Assembly (NCBI RefSeq): GCF_000711735.1
Contig: NZ_JONL01000007.1
Location: forward strand, 1 to 64,000
From: Maridesulfovibrio frigidus DSM 17176
Lineage (GTDB): Bacteria; Desulfobacterota; Desulfovibrionia; Desulfovibrionales; Desulfovibrionaceae
Reading direction: 5' to 3'
DNA: 64,000 nt
Each line of letters starts with the position of its first letter. The stretch's first letter is position 1. Under the pieces are notes generated by a model. It saw only the letters and a program-made list of their open reading frames with translations. It did no database searches and was not told where the DNA came from. The position numbers and the translations under genes are program-made. Below are positions 55,191-64,000 of this stretch, one piece after another.

Positions 55191-55886
55191 ATGAAAGATA
55201 TAATAGATATTGTTGGTGCGCAAAATAAGCAAAATGAGACTCAGCTAAATATTGTTCAACAAACAATTCATCAATTTGCCGAATCTCTAGGTAATGCAAT
55301 TGATGCGAAGGATAGTTGCACCAGTTCTCATTCAGAAGATGTTGCAGTTATTACGCAGGAAATTTGCCTTCAAATGGGGCTTTGCCAAGAGGATTGCACG
55401 GCATTGCATATTGCAGGGCATTTACATGATATTGGTAAAATTGGTATTCCAGATTCGATTCTCAATAAAAAAGGCGGACTGACTGATGCTGAATATGAAG
55501 TCATTAAACAGCACCCCGTCACGGGAGCGGGGATAGTAGGTCCTGTTGAATTCTTTTCCGGTGATAATGGCATAGCTCGGATGATTTTACACCATCACGA
55601 AAGATTCGACGGGCGTGGATACCCTGAGGGGTTGAAGGGTGAAGATATACCCTTAGGCGCTCGTATAATAGCTGTGGCGGATACTATTTCCGCAATGATG
55701 CAGGATCGTCCGTATCGGGACGCAATCCCTTTTGAACAAGTAGTAAAAGAAATTGTAAACTGTTCTGGAACACAGTTCGATCCAACGGTCGTGGATGCTT
55801 TTTTGATCATATCGGATAAAATAGAAAAGTATGTTTGTGAGATTAATCCTGCTTATGACGGTTCATCCTTTTTTCCAAAGCTCTGA
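55191..55886 (+). CDS. HD-GYP domain phosphodiesterase, stand-alone
   Basis: 231 residues from the ATG at 55191 with AAGGA upstream; an ATG at 55140 adds 17 residues and lacks a site. HSEDVA, HDIGKIGIPD, KQHPVTGAG and HHHERFDGRGYP mark an active HD-GYP domain, with no receiver attached. It probably hydrolyses c-di-GMP. Its 3' end overlaps the convergent permease gene by 44 bases. Confidence 0.88.
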   Translation: MKDIIDIVGAQNKQNETQLNIVQQTIHQFAESLGNAIDAKDSCTSSHSEDVAVITQEICLQMGLCQEDCTALHIAGHLHDIGKIGIPDSILNKKGGLTDAEYEVIKQHPVTGAGIVGPVEFFSGDNGIARMILHHHERFDGRGYPEGLKGEDIPLGARIIAVADTISAMMQDRPYRDAIPFEQVVKEIVNCSGTQFDPTVVDAFLIISDKIEKYVCEINPAYDGSSFFPKL

Positions 55887-56730
55887 CGCCTATTGAACAT
55901 GGGAACGTCAGCAAGAAATAGAGAATAATCACAACCGACCATATTTCAAATGTACGGTAAGTCGCAGACATGAGTTCTTGTCCGGCAAATGTAAGCTCTT
56001 GTATCGAAATGACCGAAACAATGGACGAATCTTTAATAGTAGAAATAAACTGCCCCGCCAAAGTAGGCAAAGACTGCGAAAAAGCTTGTGGCAAAACGAT
56101 ATGAATCAATTGCTTGGGACGGTTGAAACCTAGCGCCTTTGATGCTTCCCATTGCTCATTCGGAACCGCCTCTATGCCGGCTCTTACAATCTCTGTTATA
56201 TAGGCCCCTTCGAATAGGGACATAGTTAGCACTCCGGATAGAAACGCGGGTAATTGTTCGATAGGACCGAATAAGAATGTTAGAAGTGGAAAGTCTTTAT
56301 CTTCCATGGAATAGGATAGATCCGTAATACCAGTCAGGCTCATCAATTGGTCGCCAAGAAAGAAATAAAAAATAAAGATAAGAACAAGGGGTGGAATATT
56401 TCGAATAAGCCCCACGTACGTGCTGGATATCATACGAAAAAGAGGGCGCGGACTTACTCTTAAAATACCCATGACAGTGCCTATTATCAGTGCAAACAAA
56501 ATTGACCATACGGAAAGACGCAGCGTCACCAAGAGTCCCTGAGTGAGCTGCCCTGCTTTTATATGGCCCGTAACCTGATCATATCTATAGATATAATTAG
56601 GTATTACTGACCAATTCCAATGATAATTAAGCTTTGAAACTAAATGATAGGAAAGAGCGGATAACACCCCAATGATAACTGCAAGTAGCAGTATATCAAG
56701 GGATGTTACCCTTTTTTTCATATTATACAT
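55843..56730 (-). CDS. Polar amino-acid ABC transporter permease 1
   Basis: 295 residues. A hydrophobic helix, LRLSVWSILFALIIGTVMGI and the ATPase contact loop EAVPNEQWEASKALGFNRPK identify the HisM/GlnP family. It is the last gene of the permease-binding protein-permease operon. No ATPase gene is found next to it, so the complex would borrow one or use one encoded elsewhere. An ATG at 56721 is an equally good start. Confidence 0.92.
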   Translation of the reverse strand: MYNMKKRVTSLDILLLAVIIGVLSALSYHLVSKLNYHWNWSVIPNYIYRYDQVTGHIKAGQLTQGLLVTLRLSVWSILFALIIGTVMGILRVSPRPLFRMISSTYVGLIRNIPPLVLIFIFYFFLGDQLMSLTGITDLSYSMEDKDFPLLTFLFGPIEQLPAFLSGVLTMSLFEGAYITEIVRAGIEAVPNEQWEASKALGFNRPKQLIHIVLPQAFSQSLPTLAGQFISTIKDSSIVSVISIQELTFAGQELMSATYRTFEIWSVVIILYFLLTFPCSIGVRALEKRMNRHKQD

Positions 56731-56739
56731 TCTTAATAA

Positions 56740-57573
56740 TTACTCGACCTGTGATTCCCATTCTTTGGTATTGAACCAGTAGTTAAAGCGGGATTCAAGC
56801 CAACCTTCAGAATTGGTGACTTTGATCCAGTTATTGAGGTAATTAAGAAAGTCAGGATCACCTTTTCTTACAGCAAAGCCGATAGGCTCTTTGGTGAAAT
56901 CATCTTTGAGAGGTAGGTACAACTTCTCAGGATATTTCTGAGCAAGATTTGCAGGGAGCGGGTTAGATGCAATCAAGCAATCAACTTTACCATTTAGCAG
57001 TTCCTGAATGGATGCAGCTTCATCGCTGAATTTCAAGATTTTAGCATTTGGTAAAAAGTTTTTGGCTGCCTTCTCAGCAGTTGTGCCGAGACGGACAGAA
57101 ACTTTTGTTGAATCTGTGTTGAAATCTTTAAGGGATGTTTTTCCACTAGCAGCAGACTTGCTGGCAATAATGGACATTCCGGTAAATTCGTAAGGGTCAG
57201 AGAAATTGACCTTGAGATTGCGTTTAGGGGTAATGCCCATTCCGCCGATAATTATATCGAATTTTCCTGTTAACAAAGCGGGAATGATGCCATCCCATTT
57301 AGTCGGGATGAATCTAACTTTTACGCCCATATCTTTTGCAAGGCGTCTAGCGACATCTATTTCAAAGCCGATAAATTCGCCGTTTTTATCTTTCATTGCC
57401 CACGGCTTGAATGTTGAAAATCCAACACGTAATATTTGTTTTTTTTGAATAGTTTCAATAGCACTTTCCTGCGCCAAACTTTGTCTTACGTTACCGGCCC
57501 AGACGGCTGTAGAGATCCCCATGATCATGATTACAGCTGCGAGACCGACATTAACGGTTCTCCATAAAGTCAT
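56740..57573 (-). CDS. Periplasmic amino-acid-binding protein
   Basis: 277 residues with a signal peptide (VIMIMGISTAVWA). The SBP_bac_3 fold is clear: LRVGFSTFKPWAMKDKNGEF, GFEIDVARRLAKDMGVKVRF, DIIIGGMGITPKRNLKVNFS. It lies between two permease genes with gaps of 9 and 30 bases, as part of one operon. Substrate unknown; the Arg in the ligand site (ITPKR) fits amino acids. Confidence 0.93.
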   Translation of the reverse strand: MTLWRTVNVGLAAVIMIMGISTAVWAGNVRQSLAQESAIETIQKKQILRVGFSTFKPWAMKDKNGEFIGFEIDVARRLAKDMGVKVRFIPTKWDGIIPALLTGKFDIIIGGMGITPKRNLKVNFSDPYEFTGMSIIASKSAASGKTSLKDFNTDSTKVSVRLGTTAEKAAKNFLPNAKILKFSDEAASIQELLNGKVDCLIASNPLPANLAQKYPEKLYLPLKDDFTKEPIGFAVRKGDPDFLNYLNNWIKVTNSEGWLESRFNYWFNTKEWESQVE

Positions 57574-57603
57574 TATAAATTACTCCGTGTTAAAATTTTA
57601 AAC

Positions 57604-58416
57604 TTACCATGCACTCTTAAAACGGCTCGCAAGTCGGTCCAATGTCCATGAAAGCAAAAGGGTTACAACCAGATACGCGGCCGCAACAGTAAACCAAACT
57701 TCAAACGTCAAAAAAGTTTCAGAAATAATAGATTGACCCTGCATAGTCAGGTCGTAAATGGCGACAGTACTAACGAGAGCGGAATCCTTTACAAGTGCTA
57801 TAGCTTGCCCTGCAAGTGGAGGAGCTATGCGCGGTATTGCCTGTGGCAGAATAATATTTAGATAGGCAAATTTCGTGTTCCCCCCAAGGCTATATGCCGC
57901 TTCCCATTGGCCTTTATCTATTGACGTAATCCCTGACCTGAAAATTTCAGAAGCATAGGCGCCCTCAAAAAGAGACAAAGCAATGACTGCTGCCCAGAAT
58001 CCGCTGATATCAAATATGGGAGAAACAACAAAATACATAAAAAACAGCTGAATGAGCAGTGGAGTATTGCGAATAACTTCAAGGTACACACGAGCAATAC
58101 TGTTCCCGACAAACGACTGAGATAGACTCAATATAGCCGTTCCGAGTCCTATGATAAATGTAAGAACAAAAGCAAGGCCCGTAATCTTTAATGTAACCAT
58201 TAGCCCTTCGAGCAGAAGGCCGGGAACAAAAACATCGTTGTCATAGGTAAATATGAAAGAGGGCACTCTGAACCATTGCCAGTTGTAACCTAACTTTTCT
58301 GACCCTTCATACAAAAACAAGCTTACAACAACCATTAAAAAAATAAAAATAATGAGGTCTAAAACGAACGTTTTATTTGAAGAGTAATTTTCTCTAAATG
58401 ATTTATTTCCAAACAT
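57604..58416 (-). CDS. Polar amino-acid ABC transporter permease 2
   Basis: 270 residues from the ATG at 58416 with GAGAG in front; a TTG at 58428 is less likely. It has the same HisM-type features as permease 1 (TSIDKGQWEAAYSLGGNTK contact loop), so the two could form a heterodimer. It is the first gene of the operon. Confidence 0.92.
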   Translation of the reverse strand: MFGNKSFRENYSSNKTFVLDLIIFIFLMVVVSLFLYEGSEKLGYNWQWFRVPSFIFTYDNDVFVPGLLLEGLMVTLKITGLAFVLTFIIGLGTAILSLSQSFVGNSIARVYLEVIRNTPLLIQLFFMYFVVSPIFDISGFWAAVIALSLFEGAYASEIFRSGITSIDKGQWEAAYSLGGNTKFAYLNIILPQAIPRIAPPLAGQAIALVKDSALVSTVAIYDLTMQGQSIISETFLTFEVWFTVAAAYLVVTLLLSWTLDRLASRFKSAW

Positions 58417-58600
58417 ATTAGCTCTCAATACTATTAATTACGCTACAAATCCAGAACCTATTTATTATAACAAATAAGTATAATTTCGCAGTCTAGTTCC
58501 TGTTAAAATATACATATTAAATTACAATGGTATTTTTAAATTAATATATTATAATAATTAACAGGTATAGAAAAGGTGAAATATATTATTGCCAATTAGC

Positions 58601-58642
58601 AAAAGGCGACATGTTCTGACAGAACATGTCGCCTTTTTATTA
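58601..58642 (+). terminator. Orphan Rho-independent terminator, possible small-RNA 3' end
   Basis: A 17-base perfect stem (AAAAGGCGACATGTTCT and its complement, three-base loop) is followed by TTTTTATT on the plus strand. No gene precedes it: the 58417-58789 gap separates two divergent genes and is otherwise AT-rich with no reading frame. A short transcript of about 80 bases starting near a TATAAT at 58550-58555 is possible, or a leader of the next gene. Confidence 0.6.
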
Positions 58643-58789
58643 TAATTTTAAATCAATGACCATATAGTAAAAAACTTACTCTATACGTGCAAAACCTTTT
58701 TATGTGTGATAATAAAAATCATCATATGGTGTTTTTTAATCAAAACCAGTTCATATCAACATTGTATCAATTCAGTTTAAGGAAGGGTT

Positions 58790-59545
58790 ATGAAGAAAGA
58801 TAAAATAATGTTTATTCAGGAATTACTCAATAAAAACGGAGCGAACCTAGTTGTGGATGGAATTGCCGGTCAGGCTACTTTAGCTGAAATTAAAGCTATT
58901 CCGCAAATACCTGACAATTGGACAGACGAAAAATGTCTGATTGGATATATTCAAGTTATGGCTAAAGCTAAGAATTTGTTATCCGGGATAATTGACGGAG
59001 GTTGGAATATAGGAACAACATCTGCTTATGCTGTTCTTAGGTCGCGCAACGGTCAAAGAGATGAGGTCTCAATTTCAACATGGCCTAACCAATCCGCAAA
59101 TGAATTACTAAATTATTACGGGCCGGTTGGTGAAAACCAAGTACGATTGCATTTGCCATATCCACATAAACTGGCTTGGGATAAAGGCACTATTGTTAAT
59201 TCATATCTGTGTCATGAAAAAGTTCACGACAGCCTTGAAAGAGTCCTGACACAAACATTTTCTCATTACGGACAAGGAAGAATTGAGGAACTGCGCCTTA
59301 ACCTTTGGGGAGGTTGCTTGAACGTCCGTCCAATGAGAGCTGGGAAAAGAACGTCAACCCATAGCTGGGGAATTGCTGTGGATTATGATCCCGATAATAA
59401 TAAGTTTAGATGGGATAGCGATAAAGCGACTTTCGCAAAGCCTGAATATGATGCGTGGTGGAGTTTTTGGGAAGCAGAAGGGTGGACCAGTCTAGGGCGA
59501 GCAAAAAACAAAGATTGGATGCATATTCAAGCCGCTAACTTTTGA
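58790..59545 (+). CDS. Endolysin-like M15 peptidase
   Basis: 251 residues, no signal peptide. The N-terminal ~60 residues resemble a peptidoglycan-binding-like region (FIQELLNKNGANLVVDGIAG). The C-terminal part has the zinc-peptidase signature STHSWGIAVDYDPDNN (His and Asp ligands) and DWMHIQ (second His). This matches L-alanyl-D-glutamate or D-Ala-D-Ala peptidases of phage lysins. AAGGAAGGG precedes the ATG. No holin or phage gene is nearby, so it is a lone lysin or a housekeeping enzyme. Confidence 0.82.
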   Translation: MKKDKIMFIQELLNKNGANLVVDGIAGQATLAEIKAIPQIPDNWTDEKCLIGYIQVMAKAKNLLSGIIDGGWNIGTTSAYAVLRSRNGQRDEVSISTWPNQSANELLNYYGPVGENQVRLHLPYPHKLAWDKGTIVNSYLCHEKVHDSLERVLTQTFSHYGQGRIEELRLNLWGGCLNVRPMRAGKRTSTHSWGIAVDYDPDNNKFRWDSDKATFAKPEYDAWWSFWEAEGWTSLGRAKNKDWMHIQAANF

Positions 59546-59606
59546 TATAAGTTGTTAATGTTCTCAATATTTATCACTCATTTTTGCTAAAACGAATAGG
59601 GCAAAA

Positions 59607-59640
59607 AAAGTCCCTCGATTCAAATGAACCGAGGGACTTT
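59607..59640. terminator. Bidirectional terminator
   Basis: Stem AAAGTCCCTCG/CGAGGGACTTT between convergent genes; a run of seven T follows on the minus strand (gap side). Confidence 0.85.
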
Positions 59641-59667
59641 AAATATCTAAGAATATGCTTTTGAGGG

Positions 59668-60654
59668 CTAGATCATATTAGCTACTTTTGTAGTTAAACG
59701 AACGAGCTGGTTGGTGAAACTTGCTTCATTGTCATACCAAATGATGAGCTTGAGCATTTTTCCATCCATAACAGCTGTAAGCGGTCCGTCAACAACTCCG
59801 CCGTGAGTGTCGCCAAGGTAATCCTGGGAAACAAGCGGCATTTCTGTGTAGCCCAAGCTATCATTGGCAGCTTTTTTAAGAACTGCGTTGACTTCTTCTG
59901 CTGTGGTTTCTCTAGCAAGATCACAGGTAAGGTCTACAAGTGAAACGTTCGGAGTAGGGACGCGAACTGACATACCATCAAGTTTACCCTTAAGTTCCGG
60001 AATAACTAAAGATACAGCTTTGGCCGCACCAGTTGTTGTTGGAACGATATTGACCGCACAAGCTCTTGCTCTGCGAATATCTTTATGGGAACCGTCAAGA
60101 ACTCTCTGGCTCATTGTGTAGGCGTGAACGGTGGTCATAAGACCGCGTTCAATACCAAATGTGTCGTTAATAACTTTCGCTACTGGAGCAAGGCAGTTAG
60201 TGGTACAGGATGCCGCAGATACGATGTTGTGTTCAGGCTTAAGATCTTCATCGTTAACACCAATTACTATGGTAGTATCGGCATCAATTCCAGGAGCACT
60301 TATAACAACTTTTTTCGCGCCGCAAGCAATCATTTTTTCGCAATTTTCACGATCGCGGAAACTCCCTGTGGATTCAACGACAACGTCACAACCTAGCTCG
60401 CCCCAAGTCCATTCACCGGGTGCGCAACGGGTAACTATAATCTGCTTACCATTAACGGTAAAACCTTTCTCATTCGGCTCAACATCTGCCGCAAATGTTC
60501 CCTGTACGGAATCATGCTTCAGAAGGAGTGCAAGATCTTCGTTAGAAGCGCGTGCATTTACCGCAACAAGATCAAGATCTTTGCTATCGTGAATAAGTCT
60601 AGTGAGATAACGACCGATTCTGCCAAACCCATTAATACCAACTTTTACTGCCAT
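59668..60654 (-). CDS. gap: Glyceraldehyde-3-phosphate dehydrogenase, type I
   Basis: 328 residues. NAD-binding GINGFGRIGR, catalytic Cys in SAASCTTNCLAP, HAYTMSQRVLDGSHKD and WYDNEASF are intact. It works in glycolysis and gluconeogenesis. Excellent AAGGAG ribosome site. It follows fba, with an intercistronic terminator between them. Confidence 0.96.
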   Translation of the reverse strand: MAVKVGINGFGRIGRYLTRLIHDSKDLDLVAVNARASNEDLALLLKHDSVQGTFAADVEPNEKGFTVNGKQIIVTRCAPGEWTWGELGCDVVVESTGSFRDRENCEKMIACGAKKVVISAPGIDADTTIVIGVNDEDLKPEHNIVSAASCTTNCLAPVAKVINDTFGIERGLMTTVHAYTMSQRVLDGSHKDIRRARACAVNIVPTTTGAAKAVSLVIPELKGKLDGMSVRVPTPNVSLVDLTCDLARETTAEEVNAVLKKAANDSLGYTEMPLVSQDYLGDTHGGVVDGPLTAVMDGKMLKLIIWYDNEASFTNQLVRLTTKVANMI

Positions 60655-60670
60655 TAGTTTACTCCTTATA

Positions 60671-60699
60671 AAAAATTAGCCGCTCAAAAAGAGCGGCTA
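60671..60699 (-). terminator. Intercistronic terminator between fba and gap
   Basis: Stem TAGCCGCTC/GAGCGGCTA around a five-base loop; on the minus strand it is followed by AATTTTTTA, so part of the fba transcript should stop here. Confidence 0.8.
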
Positions 60700-60706
60700 T
60701 AATAGT

Positions 60707-61630
60707 CTATGCTTTATTAGAGCATCCCAAAACGTTTGTGATTTTGTGGCGAACCATTTCTTTCACAGCTTTGCGAGCTTCACCGAGGTAACCTCTAGGG
60801 TCAAATTCCGTTGGATTTTCAGCGAGGTACTTGCGTACTACAGCTGTCATTGCAAGGCGGATATCGGTATCAATATTAATTTTACAAACAGCTTTTGAAG
60901 CGGCTTTGCGGAGCAGATCTTCAGGAACACCCTTAGCTCCGCCAATGTCACCACCGAAGTCGTTTGCCATTTTCACATATTCCTGCACAACGCTTGATGC
61001 GCCGTGAAGTACGATTGGAAGCTTTGGCATCAATGCGGAGATTTTGTCTAGACGATCAAAGTCCAGTTTTGCTTCTCCGGTAAATTTGTATGCGCCGTGG
61101 CTTGTTCCGATTGCAACAGCTAGTGAATCACAACCTGTGCGATCAACAAATTCAACTGCTTCATCAGGATCAGTATAAATATGTTCGTCAGAAGAAACAT
61201 CTTCTTCAATACCTGCTAAGCGGCCAAGTTCAGCTTCAACCCATACGCCTTTATCATGCGCGTAGGTTACAACCTGTTTGGTCAGAGCAATATTTTCATC
61301 AAACGGAAGATGTGAACCATCAATCATTACAGATGTAAATCCGCCGTCGATGACTTCTTTACACATTTCGAAGGTAGGGCCGTGATCAAGATGGAGAACA
61401 ACAGGTAGATCGGTCTTTGCAAGAGCAGCTTCCATCAATTTAACGATGTATCCCTGACCTGCATATTTGCGAGCACCTGCGGAAACCTGAAGGATTAGGG
61501 GAGCGTTTTCTTCGCTTCCTGCTTCCATGATTCCCTGAATGATTTCCATGTTGTTTACGTTAAATGCTCCAATGGCGTAACCACCGGCATATGCTCCTTC
61601 GAACATTTCTTTAGGCGAAACGAGTGGCAT
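60707..61630 (-). CDS. fba: Fructose-1,6-bisphosphate aldolase, class II
   Basis: 307 residues. The zinc site HLDHGPTFE, GFTSVMIDGSHLPFDEN, VEAELGRLAGIEED and the late INIDTDIRLA block identify the class II enzyme. It splits fructose-1,6-bisphosphate in glycolysis. AAGGAG lies seven bases before the ATG. The gene order fba-gap suggests a glycolytic unit. Confidence 0.95.
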   Translation of the reverse strand: MPLVSPKEMFEGAYAGGYAIGAFNVNNMEIIQGIMEAGSEENAPLILQVSAGARKYAGQGYIVKLMEAALAKTDLPVVLHLDHGPTFEMCKEVIDGGFTSVMIDGSHLPFDENIALTKQVVTYAHDKGVWVEAELGRLAGIEEDVSSDEHIYTDPDEAVEFVDRTGCDSLAVAIGTSHGAYKFTGEAKLDFDRLDKISALMPKLPIVLHGASSVVQEYVKMANDFGGDIGGAKGVPEDLLRKAASKAVCKINIDTDIRLAMTAVVRKYLAENPTEFDPRGYLGEARKAVKEMVRHKITNVLGCSNKA

Positions 61631-61832
61631 AAACTTCTCCTTGGTAGAATGAATGAAGTAAAAGTTGTTGCAAAAAAGGTAAGGCTAAACTTGAACAAAA
61701 GATGCCATAATCCTAAATAACTAAGTATGGCGCTTATGTATCAGAAAATTATACCGCTTTTGGGTTCCAAATATTAAATATGTACACTAGATAGAAAGTA
61801 AATGTCTATAAACAGTTTAAAAACCATGTTGA

Positions 61833-62588
61833 TTATTGACCAAAGGACTTTTCGAGAGTTGCAATTGCTTCACGATTTGTAAAATCAAAATGAAGTGGGG
61901 TCATAGTGATATACCCCTTTGTAAGCAGATCTCTATCAGTGCCGGGACTGATATTGTCCTTTGGCATGATACCGTCAAGCCAGTAATATGGACGCCCACG
62001 CGGGTCCTGACGAACATGATACCAATCTTTCCACGATACCCGTGTGTGGCGGCAAAATTTTATTTCTTGCGTGTCCGCAATCGGGAGTGCTGGGAAATTT
62101 AAATTGAGAACAGTTTTCTCAGCCATGCTATCCCACGGTAATTTACTAAGCATTTTGACGCAGTAATCTGCCTGCTCAGTAAGATCCGTAGGGTTGAAGT
62201 CGTCATAAGAAACGGCCAATCCCGGAATTCCCATGAGCGCACCTTCAGTTGCAGCTGATACCGTACCAGAGTAGAGTATATCAACTCCAGTATTCGCACC
62301 GTTGTTAATGCCGGAAATAACAATGTCCGGCTTATTTTCAAGTAGTGTCGTCATTGCCAGCTTAACGCAGTCTACAGGCGTGCCGTAGACACCAAGTCCA
62401 GAAAATCCGTCTTCCTCAAATTCTTTAACACGAAGCGGCGAAGATAAAGAAATAGCATGTCCAACAGCAGATTGCTCTGTGACAGGAGCTACAACTTGTA
62501 CAGATAACCCAGCTTTTTTCATGCTGTGATAAAGGGCTCTTAAGCCGACGGCTTCGATTCCGTCATCATTTGTCAAAAGTATGTTCAT
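61833..62588 (-). CDS. surE: 5'/3'-nucleotidase SurE
   Basis: 251 residues. The metal-binding N-terminus LLTNDDGIEAVGL, VVAPVTEQSAVGHAIS and DIVISGINNGANTGVDILYS are family hallmarks. SurE removes phosphate from nucleotides and is linked to stationary-phase survival. It is divergent from the YhaM-like gene. Confidence 0.95.
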   Translation of the reverse strand: MNILLTNDDGIEAVGLRALYHSMKKAGLSVQVVAPVTEQSAVGHAISLSSPLRVKEFEEDGFSGLGVYGTPVDCVKLAMTTLLENKPDIVISGINNGANTGVDILYSGTVSAATEGALMGIPGLAVSYDDFNPTDLTEQADYCVKMLSKLPWDSMAEKTVLNLNFPALPIADTQEIKFCRHTRVSWKDWYHVRQDPRGRPYYWLDGIMPKDNISPGTDRDLLTKGYITMTPLHFDFTNREAIATLEKSFGQ

Positions 62589-62726
62589 AATTTTTCTATT
62601 GGACAGTCTTCTATTGCTTTGACTATGAATACATCTATTAAAGTAATTAACATTTTGTCTTCGGCTATAGTGAAAAAACTATAGCCTTGAAGGCGAGGTA
62701 TCAAAGCAACTTGGGAATAGCAAGAA

Positions 62727-63761
62727 GTGTCACAAAAAACTACATATATTACAGATATTATTAAGGGGCAAAGAGTCAGAGATATTTTCTTGATTTCTGA
62801 CGCCCAAATTAGAGAATCTAAGAATGGACCATTCTGGAATCTACGTTTGCAGGATAAAACTGGAGCGGTTGAAGCCAAAATATGGAGCCCGTTAAGTCAA
62901 TCTTTTACAAATCTTGACGCGGGAATGTTTGTCGTTGCTGGAGGAATGGTAGGATCTTTTAGAGATCAGCCGCAGATAACAATAGAGCAACTTGAAATTC
63001 TTGATCCAGAATCATATAAACTAGAAATATCGGATTTTCTTCCTTCTAGTCCTGAGCGACCTGAAGATATGATGCAGGAACTTGATTACATGGTTGCTGA
63101 ACATATGAATCATAATCCATGGAAAAAGTTTTGTAGAAAAGTCCTTAAGGATGAAGAAATCCATAAGCGTCTTCTCTTTGCTACAGGTGCAAAGGTTGTA
63201 CACCATGCATATGTCGGCGGATTGTTAGAACATACGCTTGCAGTTGCTAAGCTGTGCATGTCCATATGTGATAACTATCCAGAAGTTGACCGTCAGGTTG
63301 TACTCGCTGCAGCTATTTTTCACGATTTAGGTAAGGCTTGGGAGTTGTCTGGAGGCTTAAAAAATGACTATACAGACGAAGGTCGTTTACTCGGACACAT
63401 TCATATAGGTGTAGAAGTGCTTGAACCTTTCTTAAAGAAAGCTAAAGATCTCGACGACAACTTAAAGCTTCACTTTAAACATTTGATATTGTCTCATCAT
63501 GGGGAATATGAGTATGGTGCACCCAAGCGTCCCAAAACACCTGAAGCATTTATCTTACATTTTGCAGATAACTTAGATGCCAAGATGAACACAATTTTTG
63601 CTGAACTTGATAAAATTGAAGGGGCTGAAAGCAACTGGACACCATACCAGCGTTTTCTTGAAAGGTACTTATTCAGGTCACAAAAGTCACCTGATGAAAA
63701 TAATCTTCAATCAGACATCAAAAAAAAGGGGGGTCAATGTTCATTACCTTTGAAGGTATAG
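62727..63761 (+). CDS. YhaM-like 3'-5' exoribonuclease, OB-fold plus HD domain
   Basis: 344 residues from a GTG. An OB-fold (~10-90, [20 protein letters not shown]) is followed by an HD domain (~150-310) with [23 protein letters not shown] and [13 protein letters not shown]. This two-domain layout is that of YhaM/CBF1 nucleases acting on RNA or single-stranded DNA. It overlaps the tmk start by 25 bases in another frame. Confidence 0.88.
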   Translation: MSQKTTYITDIIKGQRVRDIFLISDAQIRESKNGPFWNLRLQDKTGAVEAKIWSPLSQSFTNLDAGMFVVAGGMVGSFRDQPQITIEQLEILDPESYKLEISDFLPSSPERPEDMMQELDYMVAEHMNHNPWKKFCRKVLKDEEIHKRLLFATGAKVVHHAYVGGLLEHTLAVAKLCMSICDNYPEVDRQVVLAAAIFHDLGKAWELSGGLKNDYTDEGRLLGHIHIGVEVLEPFLKKAKDLDDNLKLHFKHLILSHHGEYEYGAPKRPKTPEAFILHFADNLDAKMNTIFAELDKIEGAESNWTPYQRFLERYLFRSQKSPDENNLQSDIKKKGGQCSLPLKV

Positions 63762-64000
63762 AGGGTACCGGAAAAACGACACAGATTAAAAAGCTTGTAA
63801 AATTTCTTGAAGAGTCCGGGCACAATGTTGATGTGACACTTGAGCCAGGCGGCAGCAGAATCGGTAAAGAGTTGCGTAAAATACTTCTTAATATGGAAAG
63901 TACTGATATTACCGGTCAGTGCGAGTTATTTCTGTACCTTGCAGACAGAGCTCAGCACGTAAGTCAGGTTATTAAGCCAGCACTTGAAGCTGGCAAAATC
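63737..64000 (+). CDS. tmk: Thymidylate kinase, 5' part (runs off the window)
   Basis: 88 codons are visible: P-loop [11 protein letters not shown], the substrate loop [17 protein letters not shown] and the DR motif YLADRAQH. The ATG is preceded by GGGGGG about eight bases upstream. Thymidylate kinase makes dTDP from dTMP. It starts inside the end of the upstream nuclease gene, so the two are translationally coupled. Confidence 0.93.
   Translation, partial: MFITFEGIEGTGKTTQIKKLVKFLEESGHNVDVTLEPGGSRIGKELRKILLNMESTDITGQCELFLYLADRAQHVSQVIKPALEAGKI

Overview
The window looks like chromosomal DNA of a low-to-mid GC Gram-negative bacterium (about 40% GC by eye). It has an outer membrane: LptF/LptG, LolA, an MsbA-type flippase, TolC-like and beta-barrel proteins. 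It carries many sensory proteins (hybrid kinases, HD-GYP proteins, a chemoreceptor, a hemerythrin), a YedF selenium-metabolism protein and NikK/NikL-type nickel proteins. The tmRNA tag ends in the common ...YALAA form. This mix best fits a marine sulfate reducer of the Desulfovibrionaceae (Maridesulfovibrio-like). That assignment is inference; there is no rRNA in the window.

Left part (1-19.8 kb). A type I secretion operon opens the window: the tail of a very acidic, Pro/Glu- then Asp/Ser-rich protein (probable substrate), an ABC half-exporter with a degenerate ATPase, a hemerythrin, a second ABC exporter with an intact Walker A, and an HlyD-type adaptor. A palindromic terminator separates it from a convergent MacA-MacB-TolC-like efflux operon (11.9 to 6.7 kb, minus). 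That operon is headed by a Cys-rich secreted protein with an EF-hand stranded in another frame, and faces a divergent OmpR/CusS-type two-component system. After a decayed stretch holding a Fic-family remnant come a DUF2333-type membrane protein and an fbpCBA ferric-iron importer with a Fur-box-like site.

Accessory region (about 20-25.9 kb). Two 3' fragments of a rhuM gene flank a parvulin gene. Then come a higBA toxin-antitoxin pair with a self-overlapping operator, an excisionase-like remnant, a Sel1-repeat protein, a DUF1643 protein and a large tyrosine recombinase next to the 3' end of the tmRNA gene ssrA. This looks like a decayed integrative element at the classic ssrA attachment site.

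Middle (26-38.7 kb). Signalling and envelope genes: a two-receiver HD-GYP regulator, orphan nikK/nikL-like genes, a nuclease-fold/beta-barrel fusion, a glycine-zipper lipoprotein, a THI5/NMT1-domain histidine kinase, methionine aminopeptidase, an 1073-residue hybrid kinase and tRNA-Met.

Right part (38.8-64 kb). Mostly core genes: uppP, lptF-lptG, engB, aroQ, efp, ftsK, lolA, rluB, yedF, msbA with two DUF374-type acyltransferases, a chemoreceptor, an HD-GYP protein, an amino-acid ABC importer without an ATPase gene, an endolysin-like M15 peptidase, gap, fba, surE, a YhaM-like OB/HD nuclease and the start of tmk. Envelope assembly (LptFG, LolA, MsbA, acyltransferases, UppP) is strongly represented here.

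The most unusual system is the secretion operon at 1-6.5 kb. A fully liganded hemerythrin is translationally coupled between two unequal ABC half-exporters, which suggests oxygen- or redox-responsive secretion of an acidic surface protein.
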